Part shown: piece after piece, positions 24,372-33,973 of the stretch
Position numbering within the stretch: the stretch's first letter is position 1
Layout: each line of letters starts with the position of its first letter
Assembly: GCA_916613615.1 (NCBI GenBank)
Contig: OU744737.1
Coordinates: 888,001 to 952,000 of the forward strand
Origin: Steromphala cineraria
Taxonomy: Eukaryota > Mollusca > Gastropoda > Trochida > Trochidae
DNA: 64,000 nt
Reading direction: 5' to 3'
Made by a program: the position numbers and the translations under genes
The notes under the pieces: generated by a model
Database searches by the model: none
Seen by the model: the letters and a program-made list of their open reading frames with translations, nothing else
What the model was told of the DNA's origin: nothing

Positions 24372-27371
24372 TTTCCTCATTAACATCATTCCAACATTTT
24401 GTGTTTCCTCATTAACATCACTCCAACTTTTTGTGTTTCCTCATTAACATCACTCCAACTTTTTGTGTTTCCTCATTAACATCACTCCAACTTTTTGTGT
24501 TTCCTCATTAACACCATTCCAACTTTTTGTGTTTCCTCATTAACATCATTCCAACTTTTTGTGTTTCCTCATTAACATCACTCCAACTTTTTGTGTTTCC
24601 TCATTAACATCACTCCAACTTTTTGTGTTTCCTCATTAACATCACTCCAACTTTTTGTGTTTCCTCATTAACATCACTCCAACTTTTTGTGTTTCCTCAT
24701 TAACACCATTCCAACTTTTTGTGTTTCCTCATTAACATCATTCCAACTTTTTGTGTTTCCTCATTAACACCATTCCAACTTTTTGTGTTTCCTCATTAAC
24801 ATCACTCCAACTTTTTGTGTTTCCTCATTAACATCACTCCAACTTTTTGTGTTTCCTCATTAACATCATTCCAACTTTTTGTGTTTCCTCATTAACATCA
24901 CTCCAACTTTTTGTGTTTCCTCATTAACATCACTCCAACTTTTTGTGTTTCCTCATTAACATCACTCCAACTTTTTGTGTTTCCTAATTAACATCATTCC
25001 AACTTTTTGTGTTTCCTCATTAACATCACTCCAACTTTTTGTGTTTCCTCATTAACATCACTCCAACTTTTTGTGTTTCCTCATTAACACCATTCCAACT
25101 TTTTGTGTTTCCTCATTAACATCACTCCAACTTTTTGTGTTTCCTCATTAACATCACTCCAACTTTTTGTGTTTCCTCATTAACATCACTCCAACTTTTT
25201 GTGTTTCCTCATTAACATCACTCCAACTTTTTGTGTTTCCTCATTAACATCACTCCAACTTTTTGTGTTTCCTCATTAACATCATTCCAACTTTTTGTGT
25301 TTCCTCATTAACACCATTCCAACTTTTTGTGTTTCCTCATTAACATCACTCCAACTTTTTGTGTTTCCTCATTAACATCACTCCAACTTTTTGTGTTTCC
25401 TCATTAACATCATTCCAACTTTTTGTGTTTCCTCATTAACATCACTCCAACTTTTTGTGTTTCCTCATTAACATCATTCCAACTTTTTGTGTTTCCTCAT
25501 TAACATCACTCCAACTTTTTGTGTTTCCTCATTAACATCACTCCAACTTTTTGTGTTTCCTCATTAACATCATTCCAACTTTTTGTGTTTCCTCATTAAC
25601 ATCACTCCAACTTTTTGTGTTTCCTCATTAACATCATTCCAACTTTTTGTGTTTCCTCATTAACATCATTCCAACTTTTTGTGTATCCTCATTAACATCA
25701 CTCCAACTTTTTGTGTTTCCTCATTAACATCACTCCAACTTTTTGTGTTTCCTCATTTACATCATTCCAACTTTTTGTGTTTCCTCATTAACATCATTCC
25801 AACTTTTTGTGTTTCCTCATTAACACCATTCCAACTTTTTGTGTTTCCAGAAATGATACTACTGTCATAAACATCACTCCAACTTTTTGTGTTTCCTCAG
25901 TAACATCACTCCAACTTTTTGTGTTTCCTCATTAACATCATTCCAACTTTTTGTGTTTCCTCATTAACATCACTCCAACTTTTTGTGTTTCCTCATTAAC
26001 ATCACTCCAACTTTTTGTGTTTCCTCATTAACATCACTCCAACTTTTTGTGTTTCCTCATTAACATCATTCCAACTTTTTGTGTTTCCTCATTAACATCA
26101 CTCCAACTTTTTGTGTTTCCTCATTAACATCACTCCAACTTTTTGTGTTTCCTCATTAACATCATTCCAACTTTTTGTGTTTCCTCATTAACATCACTCC
26201 AACTTTTTGTGTTTCCTCATTAACATCATTCCAACTTTTTGTGTTTCCTCATTAACATCATTCCAACTTTTTGTGTATCCTCATTAACATCACTCCAACT
26301 TTTTGTGTTTCCTCATTAACATCACTCCAACTTTTTGTGTTTCCTCATTTACATCATTCCAACTTTTTGTGTTTCCTCATTAACATCATTCCAACTTTTT
26401 GTGTTTCCTCATTAACACCATTCCAACTTTTTGTGTTTCCAGAAATGATACTACTGTCATAAACATCACTCCAACTTTTTGTGTTTCCTCAGTAACATCA
26501 CTCCAACTTTTTGTGTTTCCTCATTAACATCATTCCAACTTTTTGTGTTTCCTCATTAACATCACTCCAACTTTTTGTGTTTCCTCATTAACATCACTCC
26601 AACTTTTTGTGTTTCCTCATTAACATCACTCCAACTTTTTGTGTTTCCTCATTAACATCATTCCAACTTTTTGTGTTTCCTCATTAACATCATTCCAACT
26701 TTTTGTGTATCCTCATTAACATCACTCCAACTTTTTGTGTTTCCTCATTAACATCACTCCAACTTTTTGTGTTTCCTCATTTACATCATTCCAACTTTTT
26801 GTGTTTCCTCATTAACATCATTCCAACTTTTTGTGTTTCCTCATTAACACCATTCCAACTTTTTGTGTTTCCAGAAATGATACTACTGTCATAAACATCA
26901 CTCCAACTTTTTGTGTTTCCTCAGTAACATCACTCCAACTTTTTGTGTTTCCTCATTAACATCATTCCAACTTTTTGTGTTTCCTCATTAACATCATTCC
27001 AACTTTTTGTGTATCCTCATTAACATCACTCCAACTTTTTGTGTTTCCTCATTAACATCACTCCAACTTTTTGTGTTTCCTCATTTACATCATTCCAACT
27101 TTTTGTGTTTCCTCATTAACATCATTCCAACTTTTTGTGTTTCCTCATTAACACCATTCCAACTTTTTGTGTTTCCAGAAATGATACTACTGTCATAAAC
27201 ATCACTCCAACTTTTTGTGTTTCCTCAGTAACATCACTCCAACTTTTTGTGTTTCCTCATTAACATCATTCCAACTTTTTGTGTTTCCTCATTAACATCA
27301 TTCCAACTTTTTGTGTTTCCTCATTAACACCATTCCAACTTTTTGTGTTTCCAGAAATGATACTACTCTCA
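24372..27371 (+). repeat. 32-bp satellite with higher-order repeats, about 93 units
   Basis: Unit TCATTAACATCACTCCAACT plus TTTTGTGTTTCC, period exactly 32. Most variation is CTCC/TTCC and ATC/ACC. A block with GTGTATCC, TCATTTAC and a 48-bp unit containing TTTCCAGAAATGATACTACT occurs four times in full; starts at 25679, 26271, 26703 and 27007 are spaced 592, 432 and 304 bp, each a multiple of 32 plus 16. A fifth CAGAAATGATAC closes the array. The identical 63-codon frames in it are by-products. Confidence 0.97.
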
Positions 27372-27486
27372 TAAACATAAACAATCAACAAACATAAACA
27401 ATCAACAAACATAAACAATCAACAAACATAAACAATCAACAAACATAAACAATCAACAAACATAAACAATCAACAAACATAAACCA
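27371..27486 (+). repeat. 17-bp tandem repeat, about 7 copies
   Basis: Unit CATAAACAATCAACAAA, perfect copies. It follows directly on the CATAAACAT variant that ends the 32-bp array and probably grew out of it. Confidence 0.9.
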
Positions 27487-27780
27487 AAATAGTATGTCCC
27501 TCAGCTGAAAAAAATTGATCGGAATCTATTAGGTATTATTTTACAACTTAAATAAAAAATTAAATCACAAACGATCTTTGATATTTTGAAAAAGTATCTG
27601 CAAATCAAATCTTCAGTATCAAGAGGGTGTTTATTTCTTAACTAGCGATACAAAATTATAGTTCATCATGCAACCAAAAGCGATAAATTGACACTTCTTC
27701 TTACGAAATCTTATATATAAATGATATGTAATATGTCTCAATATTGTTACACTGATAAAAAAACATTTCATCTCTGGTTG

Positions 27781-28144
27781 TTAAAGGGACAGTAGCACGT
27801 TTTTATGGGGAATATCAGGTGATGTCAGGAAAATTAAAATGTGTGGTTCCAATAGAAAGACAATGTATTTAAACAAAACGGAGCAGTAATAATTTAAATA
27901 TATAACGTAAAGTTAAGTCATGGGATTGCATTTACTGAAACAAAATGAATTAAAGGTGTTCACACAAAATGGCCGCCAATGGATTGCATGTGTATCTTCA
28001 TACTTTGTCCTCTGACTATGGATGATTGGCTTGTGTAATAAGATTTTTGACACTGTCAAAATAATACATTTAGCATTAACTTACAATTATCAGTGAAAAT
28101 TTTAAAATATAAAATTATCAAAAAACGTGCTACTGCCCCTTTAA
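27781..28144 (+). mobile_element. TTAA MITE copy 2 (complete)
   Basis: Ends TTAAAGGGACAGTAGCACGT and ACGTGCTACTGCCCCTTTAA are inverted repeats with TTAA as target/terminus, as in piggyBac-type non-autonomous elements. 364 bp, no ORF. Interior has CAAAATGGCCGCCAATGGA. Confidence 0.92.
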
Positions 28145-28944
28145 TAGTAGATGACGCATCAGGATCTTAATCAATTTGCCGTGTTACTGTATAAGATTGA
28201 AATATTGGTTGAAAGAAGTGAACAATTTTATCGAAATAAAATTTTATATGATATGAATCGTTGTCTGTTTCATGTCAAAATTCCTGTTTTACACACACAC
28301 ACATACACACACACAAATAGACTAACATTTAGTCTCTAAAACAAATCATGTAGTATAACAAACTGGAGCCCAGAAGATGCTTTAACTTCAAACTTGCTAT
28401 ACTTTTCTAGACTTGGTTGGTCATCAATTAAATACTTTTGCTTTAGGGTCTGGATGACAGACTAACACACAAATTATGGGGCTCTTTTGATTATACAAAA
28501 TAGATTCACGAGTTTCACCATATTTCACTTGCCAAATAGTCTATTTTTTCAAGAAATGAAAATTTGACATCCTTCAGATAATTATAAAGGTGTTTAACTG
28601 AGTTTAGAGCACTTGGTCTACACGCATGCGCAATTGTTAGCAGTTATCTATGACGCATGAGATGTTTGGGGTTCTAGTATATGCAGCTATGTCTTACATA
28701 ATGCTGCACTTGGTTACGGTGTAAGGTACGTTTTCGTCAAGGTCATTGACAAAACAAACACAGACACAAATGTTTGCATTTATGATCATGAAATATGTTC
28801 GTGACATATTTTCCGACGTTATTGAATGATGTGTCACGTGTCACAAACATTTCATGCGATCAGTTTAGTGTGAACACCTGTAAGCCGTATGAGTCAAAGA
28901 AATCGACTCCCGTCGACTTACGTTGAAAAGTTTCACAGAGTGTC
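28145..28944. other. Spacer
   Basis: A short CACA microsatellite is at 28292-28313. No gene or known repeat recognised. Confidence 0.5.
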
Positions 28945-29884
28945 ATTAGCAGCCCCGTCTAAGGACGGGGCTGCTATCAGTTTTTGTGAAGTTTCCACCG
29001 CCGTCGCCGCCGCACTCGTATAACTAGCTATAACTGTTTTCCACTAATCTTTCAAGAACTCATATTCATAGTTTACTACTCATACCTTGGGGGAACGATT
29101 TTGACACTTTCACTTTCAAGGTCAAAGGTCAAGGTCACGAGCTATATAATCAATCTAAGAACTCCTGGTAAACACAAAATTTTGAAAAGGTTTCGGCTAC
29201 AATCCGTCAAAGATCAAGGTCACAGCAAGGTCATGACTTTAGCATGTTTTAGCAAAAATGCTTTATTCTAACTATTAACACTTTTAATCAATACATGATT
29301 GTTATACTCAATAAAAAGTGTTCATTGATTGTGTAACCTTGAAGGTCAAAGGTCAAGGTCATGAGATATGAGTTATTGCAAAGTGCACCTTATTTGAGTA
29401 TAACTTTATCCCATTAGCTTTTCAGAACTCATGAACATGTCTAAATGTTTACACTTCCAGGGAATCATTATGACATGTTCACTTTCAAGGTCAAAGGTCA
29501 AGGTCACGATTTATAAAATCACTACAAAATTCCTTGTTAACACGATAACTTGAAAAGTTTATGTGCTATGAAGTTTAGATTTTGGATAAATATTATCTCT
29601 TGAAAACTACAAAAGTTTTCAAAAGTTTTGGGTACGAACTGTCAAAGCAAGGTCAACATATTTTGAGAAAATGGATTATTTTAACGTGTATCACTTTAAT
29701 TCATAACATTAATGTTGTACTTAATAAAATGTGTTCATTGATTGTGTGACCTTGAGTGTCAAAGGTCAAGATCGCGAGAAAATGCCCAATTTGGTGAGGC
29801 GTGTAAATGGCTGAACAGGGTAGGGGGAAACCCCAAGTTCCGGGGCTGCTCTGCTTTTGCGGTGTCCCGCACTCGCTAATCAAG
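28945..29884 (+). repeat. Dispersed repeat carrying nuclear-receptor half-site clusters (full copy)
   Basis: Starts with a perfect 13-bp hairpin TAGCAGCCCCGTC / GACGGGGCTGCTA (loop TAAG, 28947-28976) and ends CGGGGCTGCTCTG with TTGCGGTGTCCCGC. Inside are AGGTCAAAGGTCAAGGTCA blocks at about 29117, 29342 and 29487 and looser ones at 29205 and 29758. About 940 bp, no ORF. Confidence 0.88.
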
Positions 29885-30300
29885 TTTTCCAAGATGTCTT
29901 GACAAAATTATTTCCACATTATGGTTTAAATAAATAGTTTGTATTTCATGCTCTGTCATTAAGAGGAAACTCATTGTAAAGCATGATCTATACGTTGTTA
30001 ATATTGTTGTATATCTGTTCATTGTGTATTGGCCTATGACCTACGTATCATTACCATTAACGACATGAAGCTGCATAGAGATTATGGTTACTTGGTCAAA
30101 TATATAATTTGGCAAGGAATTCAGCCACGTTTTCTCGCGTACAAGTAACATTACATCATACACGTGATGTATGATAGATGTCCCCAGGGAGTTGAGAGGG
30201 TTAAAGCAGTGTCATGAAGAATGTGTCCAATGATCAAGGGACAACCAAAACGGCTACGAGCTGGTTAATTTGCGCTATACAAATATCAGTAGTATAGTAT
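29885..30300. other. Spacer
   Basis: AT-rich, nothing recognised. Confidence 0.5.
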
Positions 30301-30301
30301 A

Positions 30302-30470
30302 TAGAGAATACTACACGAGGTCTCATTAGATACGAATTATACGAAACGAGTGTCCTTCCGGCGGTATCTGACTGAGCGAAAGCGAGGTCAGATACCATAG
30401 GAAGGTCACGAGTTTCGTATAATTCGTATCTAATGAGACCGAGTGTGGTATTTTATTTATTACACACGTT
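30302..30470. mobile_element. Foldback element, family E copy 1
   Basis: Long arms (GTCTCATTAGATACGAATTA, TACGAAAC) and their inverted copy enclose an inner hairpin GGTATCTGAC / GTCAGATACC around GAGCGAAAGCGAG. The head TAGAGAATACT is shared with the copies at 31792, 45787 and 46077. Confidence 0.85.
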
Positions 30471-31580
30471 TAGAATAGACACATTTGTTAATAATCCTCA
30501 TTTTCGTGTATGGCATCAAGGAAACAATTCCGAAAACCCGAAACCGGTTTCAATAACCGAATGCGTAATAATCGACGTTCGTGATGTGACCAGTCTATTT
30601 GCGCAGTCGCTAATTTAAACATGCGAAGAAAGAAAATAGTTTCGAGTTTCGATTGAAAATCAACCAAAATTAGAATGTCAAAAAAGGCTAATTCATCGAT
30701 GATGAGTTTTAATTAACGATTAATTAATGATTGATATAGAAAGCGTAGAATGTAAACATTCAGAGTCAGAGTCGACTTTGTCCGCTCTTCTCTCGGTCGG
30801 CTCGCCATGTTCAAGCGTCAAGGCTGACGTGTGTCGTTGTGGCTGGGCTAGCTGCTGCGGATACATTGGCTCTGTTGAAAACGGATTACTTACCAACGGG
30901 TAATGTAATGGAAGATCTTTAATTTGAAACAAACACCATTTCGAACTTTTCTAGGAACTTCAAATGAAACGATAGAATCGATATGGACGATAATGAAAAC
31001 AACGACGTGCTGGGAGAGTGACGGGGACCCGACATGTCAACGGGAAGGGCAAGGTCATCGCCTTGTGTAGCTACAGCGTGTTTCGGGATTCCCAATTTCC
31101 CTGTGATGTGTTCCTGACTCCGTGACTGCATTTTAAAGTTGTTTTTTCCCAGTGTGTGTCACCATTGATAGAATTTGGCTTGATCTACCCACATGTTATC
31201 ACTAACCAACCGTAAATGATGCGATGTCCGGGTGTTGAATTTACGGTTGACGTTGTAATGTAAGTAAAAATATTAATGCATTCGCTGATCTATTGTTCAT
31301 GAAATCAATTTTGCACAATGATGAAATCGTATGTTTTCTAAGTATCTGTCTATGTATCAACTCTTTTTAAGTATATAAAGCCGTAAACTTGAAGAAATGA
31401 CATGTTTGTTATTAATGCGAAAAAAGTTCCGTTTTAGTTGACCCTAAATGAGAGGTCATTGGTTAACCAATCAAATCTGTGGAATGCGAGGTCATGTTGA
31501 TACGACACAGGTCAACGCAATACGACACACGTGTGTCGTACGAGATTAGTATGCAATCACTTGTACGTTACCTACGTGTG
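30471..31580. other. Spacer
   Basis: Two 70-codon - frames (30720-30932 and 30919-31131) lie side by side in somewhat GC-richer DNA, but show no domain or splice logic that I can support. No gene is called. Confidence 0.4.
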
Positions 31581-31589
31581 TAATAAAGC

Positions 31590-31792
31590 ATGGTACGGTG
31601 TGGTGTGGTGTGGTGTGGTGTGGTGTGGTGTGGTCTCGTGTGGTCTCGTGTGGTATGGTATGGTATGGTATGGTGTGGTGTGGTGTGGTGTGGTGTGGTG
31701 TGGTATGGTATAGTATAGTATAGTATAGTATAGTATAGTATAGTATAGTATAGTATAGTATAGTATAGTATAGTATAGTATAGTATAGTATA
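31590..31792 (+). repeat. Pentanucleotide array, TGGTG grading into TATAG
   Basis: TGGTG repeats, then TGGTA, TGGTG again, then about 20 TATAG units. The frames on both strands are by-products. Confidence 0.97.
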
Positions 31793-32101
31793 TAGAGGAT
31801 ACTAAACGACCTTCCATTTGATACTATCTTTATTAAACGAGTTAATGATTTTGTATAAAACGAGCGAAATGGAAGGTAGTTTAGTATTCTGTTTAGTACT
31901 TGCCCTAAAAATCAAACATAATTGCCGATAAGTTGCCGAAACTAACATTTTCGCGACTAGGCACCCATTGTGACGGCGCGCTTACACTGTGACGTCACAA
32001 CAACACACTTCTATGGCGTCATCCTTGCATTGTGTTATTACACTAGTTTAATATTACCATATAAATATTACACTGCGATATCTTACACGGGCGAATAATA
32101 A
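31793..32101. mobile_element. Foldback element, family E copy 2, inside the TATAG array
   Basis: The head TAGAGGATACTAAACGACCT pairs with GGTAGTTTAGTATTCTGTTT on the far arm; the tail has TATTACACTGCGATATCTTA and GGGCGAATAATAAAG, then TATAG units resume (32102-32122). Confidence 0.8.
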
Positions 32102-32122
32102 AGTATAGTATAGTATAGTATA

Positions 32123-32450
32123 AATTACTAGAGCACTGACCTGTCTCTCAATTCGTAAGTTGTAAATCCGTTAGAGTTTTTGATAAGCGACAGCTAGGCA
32201 CGGTTTCTTATCCAGTTGCTATGACAAATCGCAACCTTAATTTGTCACCCGATTGAACGGAGTATAAAATGTGAGATTTCACCCAGTCCTCTTCGATAAA
32301 ATGAATCTGTTTGTTATGGTTTTGCTTACAGAAAACTTAATGTAACTTTTAATGCGTTTTACTGCATAGACACATATCTGACAATCTCCACAGAGCTTTC
32401 AGCTGTCTAAATGTTCATTCAGACTACAGTTGGGCTGCCATGATAAAACA
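32123..32450. other. Spacer upstream of a TTAA MITE
   Basis: Nothing recognised. Confidence 0.4.
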
Positions 32451-32451
32451 A

Positions 32452-32817
32452 TTAAAGGGGCAGTAGGACGTTTTTGGATAATTTTATATTTTAATTTTCA
32501 CTGATAATTGTACGTTAACGCTAATTTGTATTATTTTGATAGTGTCAAAAATCTCATTACACAAGCCAATCTTCCATAGTCAGCGAACAAAGCATGAAGA
32601 TTCACCTTAAATCCATAGGCGGCCATTTTTTGTGGACACCTTTAATTTATTTTGTGTAAGAAAAAGGAATCGCATGGTTAAACTTTACATTATATATTAT
32701 TTGAATTATCACTGCTCCATTTAGTTTAAATGCATTGTCTTTCAATTGGAACCATTACTTTTCATTTTCCTGACATCACCCTATATTCCCCCTAAAAACG
32801 TGCTACTGCCCCTTTAA
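32452..32817 (-). mobile_element. TTAA MITE copy 3 (complete, inverted)
   Basis: 366 bp; TTAAAGGGGCAGTAGGACGT and ACGTGCTACTGCCCCTTTAA ends. The interior matches copy 2 in reverse orientation (GGCGGCCATTTT at 32620). It lies 240 bp upstream of the GCNT-like start codon, close to the probable acceptor. Confidence 0.92.
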
Positions 32818-33006
32818 AGGGGAAATAGCTGCGACTGATGTGACTGTGGATACGTATCAGACTAACTCGAGGCTGCCATCAGTTCTTGTGCAGTTGTCAA
32901 TGGTTACAAAAAGTATGGTTTTATAACTCTTATCCATAACCTACTTCAAATATATCCGACAAAGGTCATATAATATATTTTGTCTATTCTTTGATTTCTA
33001 ACTTCT

Positions 33007-33059
33007 GTTTGTTTATTTCAGATAGCCTATGAGGCGCTCAACTGGCGGTATGATTAAAG
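33007..33059 (+). promoter_or_regulatory. Probable 3' splice site and 5' UTR segment of the GCNT-like gene
   Basis: A pyrimidine-rich tract ending in TTTATTTCAG at 33021 lies 38 bp before the start codon, suggesting that the coding exon begins with about 38 bp of 5' UTR spliced to an unseen upstream non-coding exon. ATGs at 33029 and 33050 share another frame, which overlaps the main start and stays open to 33316. The first has a weak context (C at -3). If the transcript includes them they could act as overlapping upstream starts. The promoter itself was not located. Confidence 0.45.
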
Positions 33060-33973
33060 ATGGCCGCCATGTCAGCCATCTTGAAACACAACCCACTCGT
33101 GAGGTACGCCGTGCCCTTCATGTTCATCAGCCTCGTTGTGCTCTTGTATTACAGCCTCAACTACACAAACCTCAACATGGCGGTCCTTGTGCCAACAAAA
33201 TCAAGAGAAAATTATCAAATAATTTCAAACGAGTATTCATTTTCAAACCATTCATTCTACGTGTACGGTTCGTCTATGACAAGAGAAGGCGCAGACATGA
33301 AAAACCAGTCAATTGACCTTGACCCGGAAGAGATTGAAGGACTCCGGAAGAGATACCTTGACGCGAAACTGCTAGAGTTCGAGAAAATGTGCCCAAGAAT
33401 TAAAGTGAAACCTGTAAAATGTAGTGCATTGTTTGAAAACGACGAAAAAGAAATAGAAAAAACGAGAGATATTATGAATAACGAAAAACGGCTTCAAAAG
33501 CCCCCAGAATTGTTTATAGAGATGAGCCAAAGTTGTGATAGATTCAAGCGGAAGAGAGGATACATAACCAAACCAATTGTTGCAGAGAGCGATTTTCCAA
33601 TAGCTTTTTCTGTGTTAATATTTAAAGACGCTGATCAGGTGGACCGTTTGCTCCGCGCCATCTACCGGCCGCAGAATTATTACTGCATACATATTGACCT
33701 GAAGGCGGAGCCGATGTTTAAAAGGGCTATAAAAAGTATTGTGGATTGTTTTGAAAACATGTTCCTGACATATCGTAGTGTTGATGTACAGTGGGGAACA
33801 TTCTCTGTCCTCGAACCGGAACTCATATGTATGAAGCAGTTGTGGAAATACAAAAAGTGGAAATATTTTATTAACCTTACTGGACAGGAATTTCCCCTTA
33901 AAACGAACTATGAGTTAGTTAAAATATTGAAGGCATACCGAGGGGCTAATGACCTTGAAGGAACCGTAGCAAG
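33060..33973 (+). CDS. gcnt-like: GCNT-like coding exon 1
   Basis: It codes for residues 1-304 plus two bases of codon 305: tail, membrane anchor, stem and the N-terminal half of the Branch domain. The exon ends in GCAAG followed by the donor GTGAGT at 33974, so intron 1 is phase 2. The open frame stops at once (TGA) if the donor is ignored. A long first exon followed by two short ones resembles the layout of vertebrate GCNT2 rather than the single coding exon usual for GCNT1; that comparison is from general knowledge. Confidence 0.93.

Noticed and set aside
25679..27198. Four identical 63-codon frames as a gene family
   Set aside because: They are the same higher-order block of a 32-bp satellite read in one frame; the peptide only mirrors the repeat.
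24372..27371. CRISPR-like array
   Set aside because: Units are contiguous with no unique spacers, and the sequence is eukaryotic.
31531..31817. Frames across the pentanucleotide tract
   Set aside because: Translation of TGGTG/TATAG repeats.
33029..33316. 95-codon + frame as a protein
   Set aside because: It overlaps GCNT-like exon 1 out of frame and has a weak start context; kept only as a possible upstream start.
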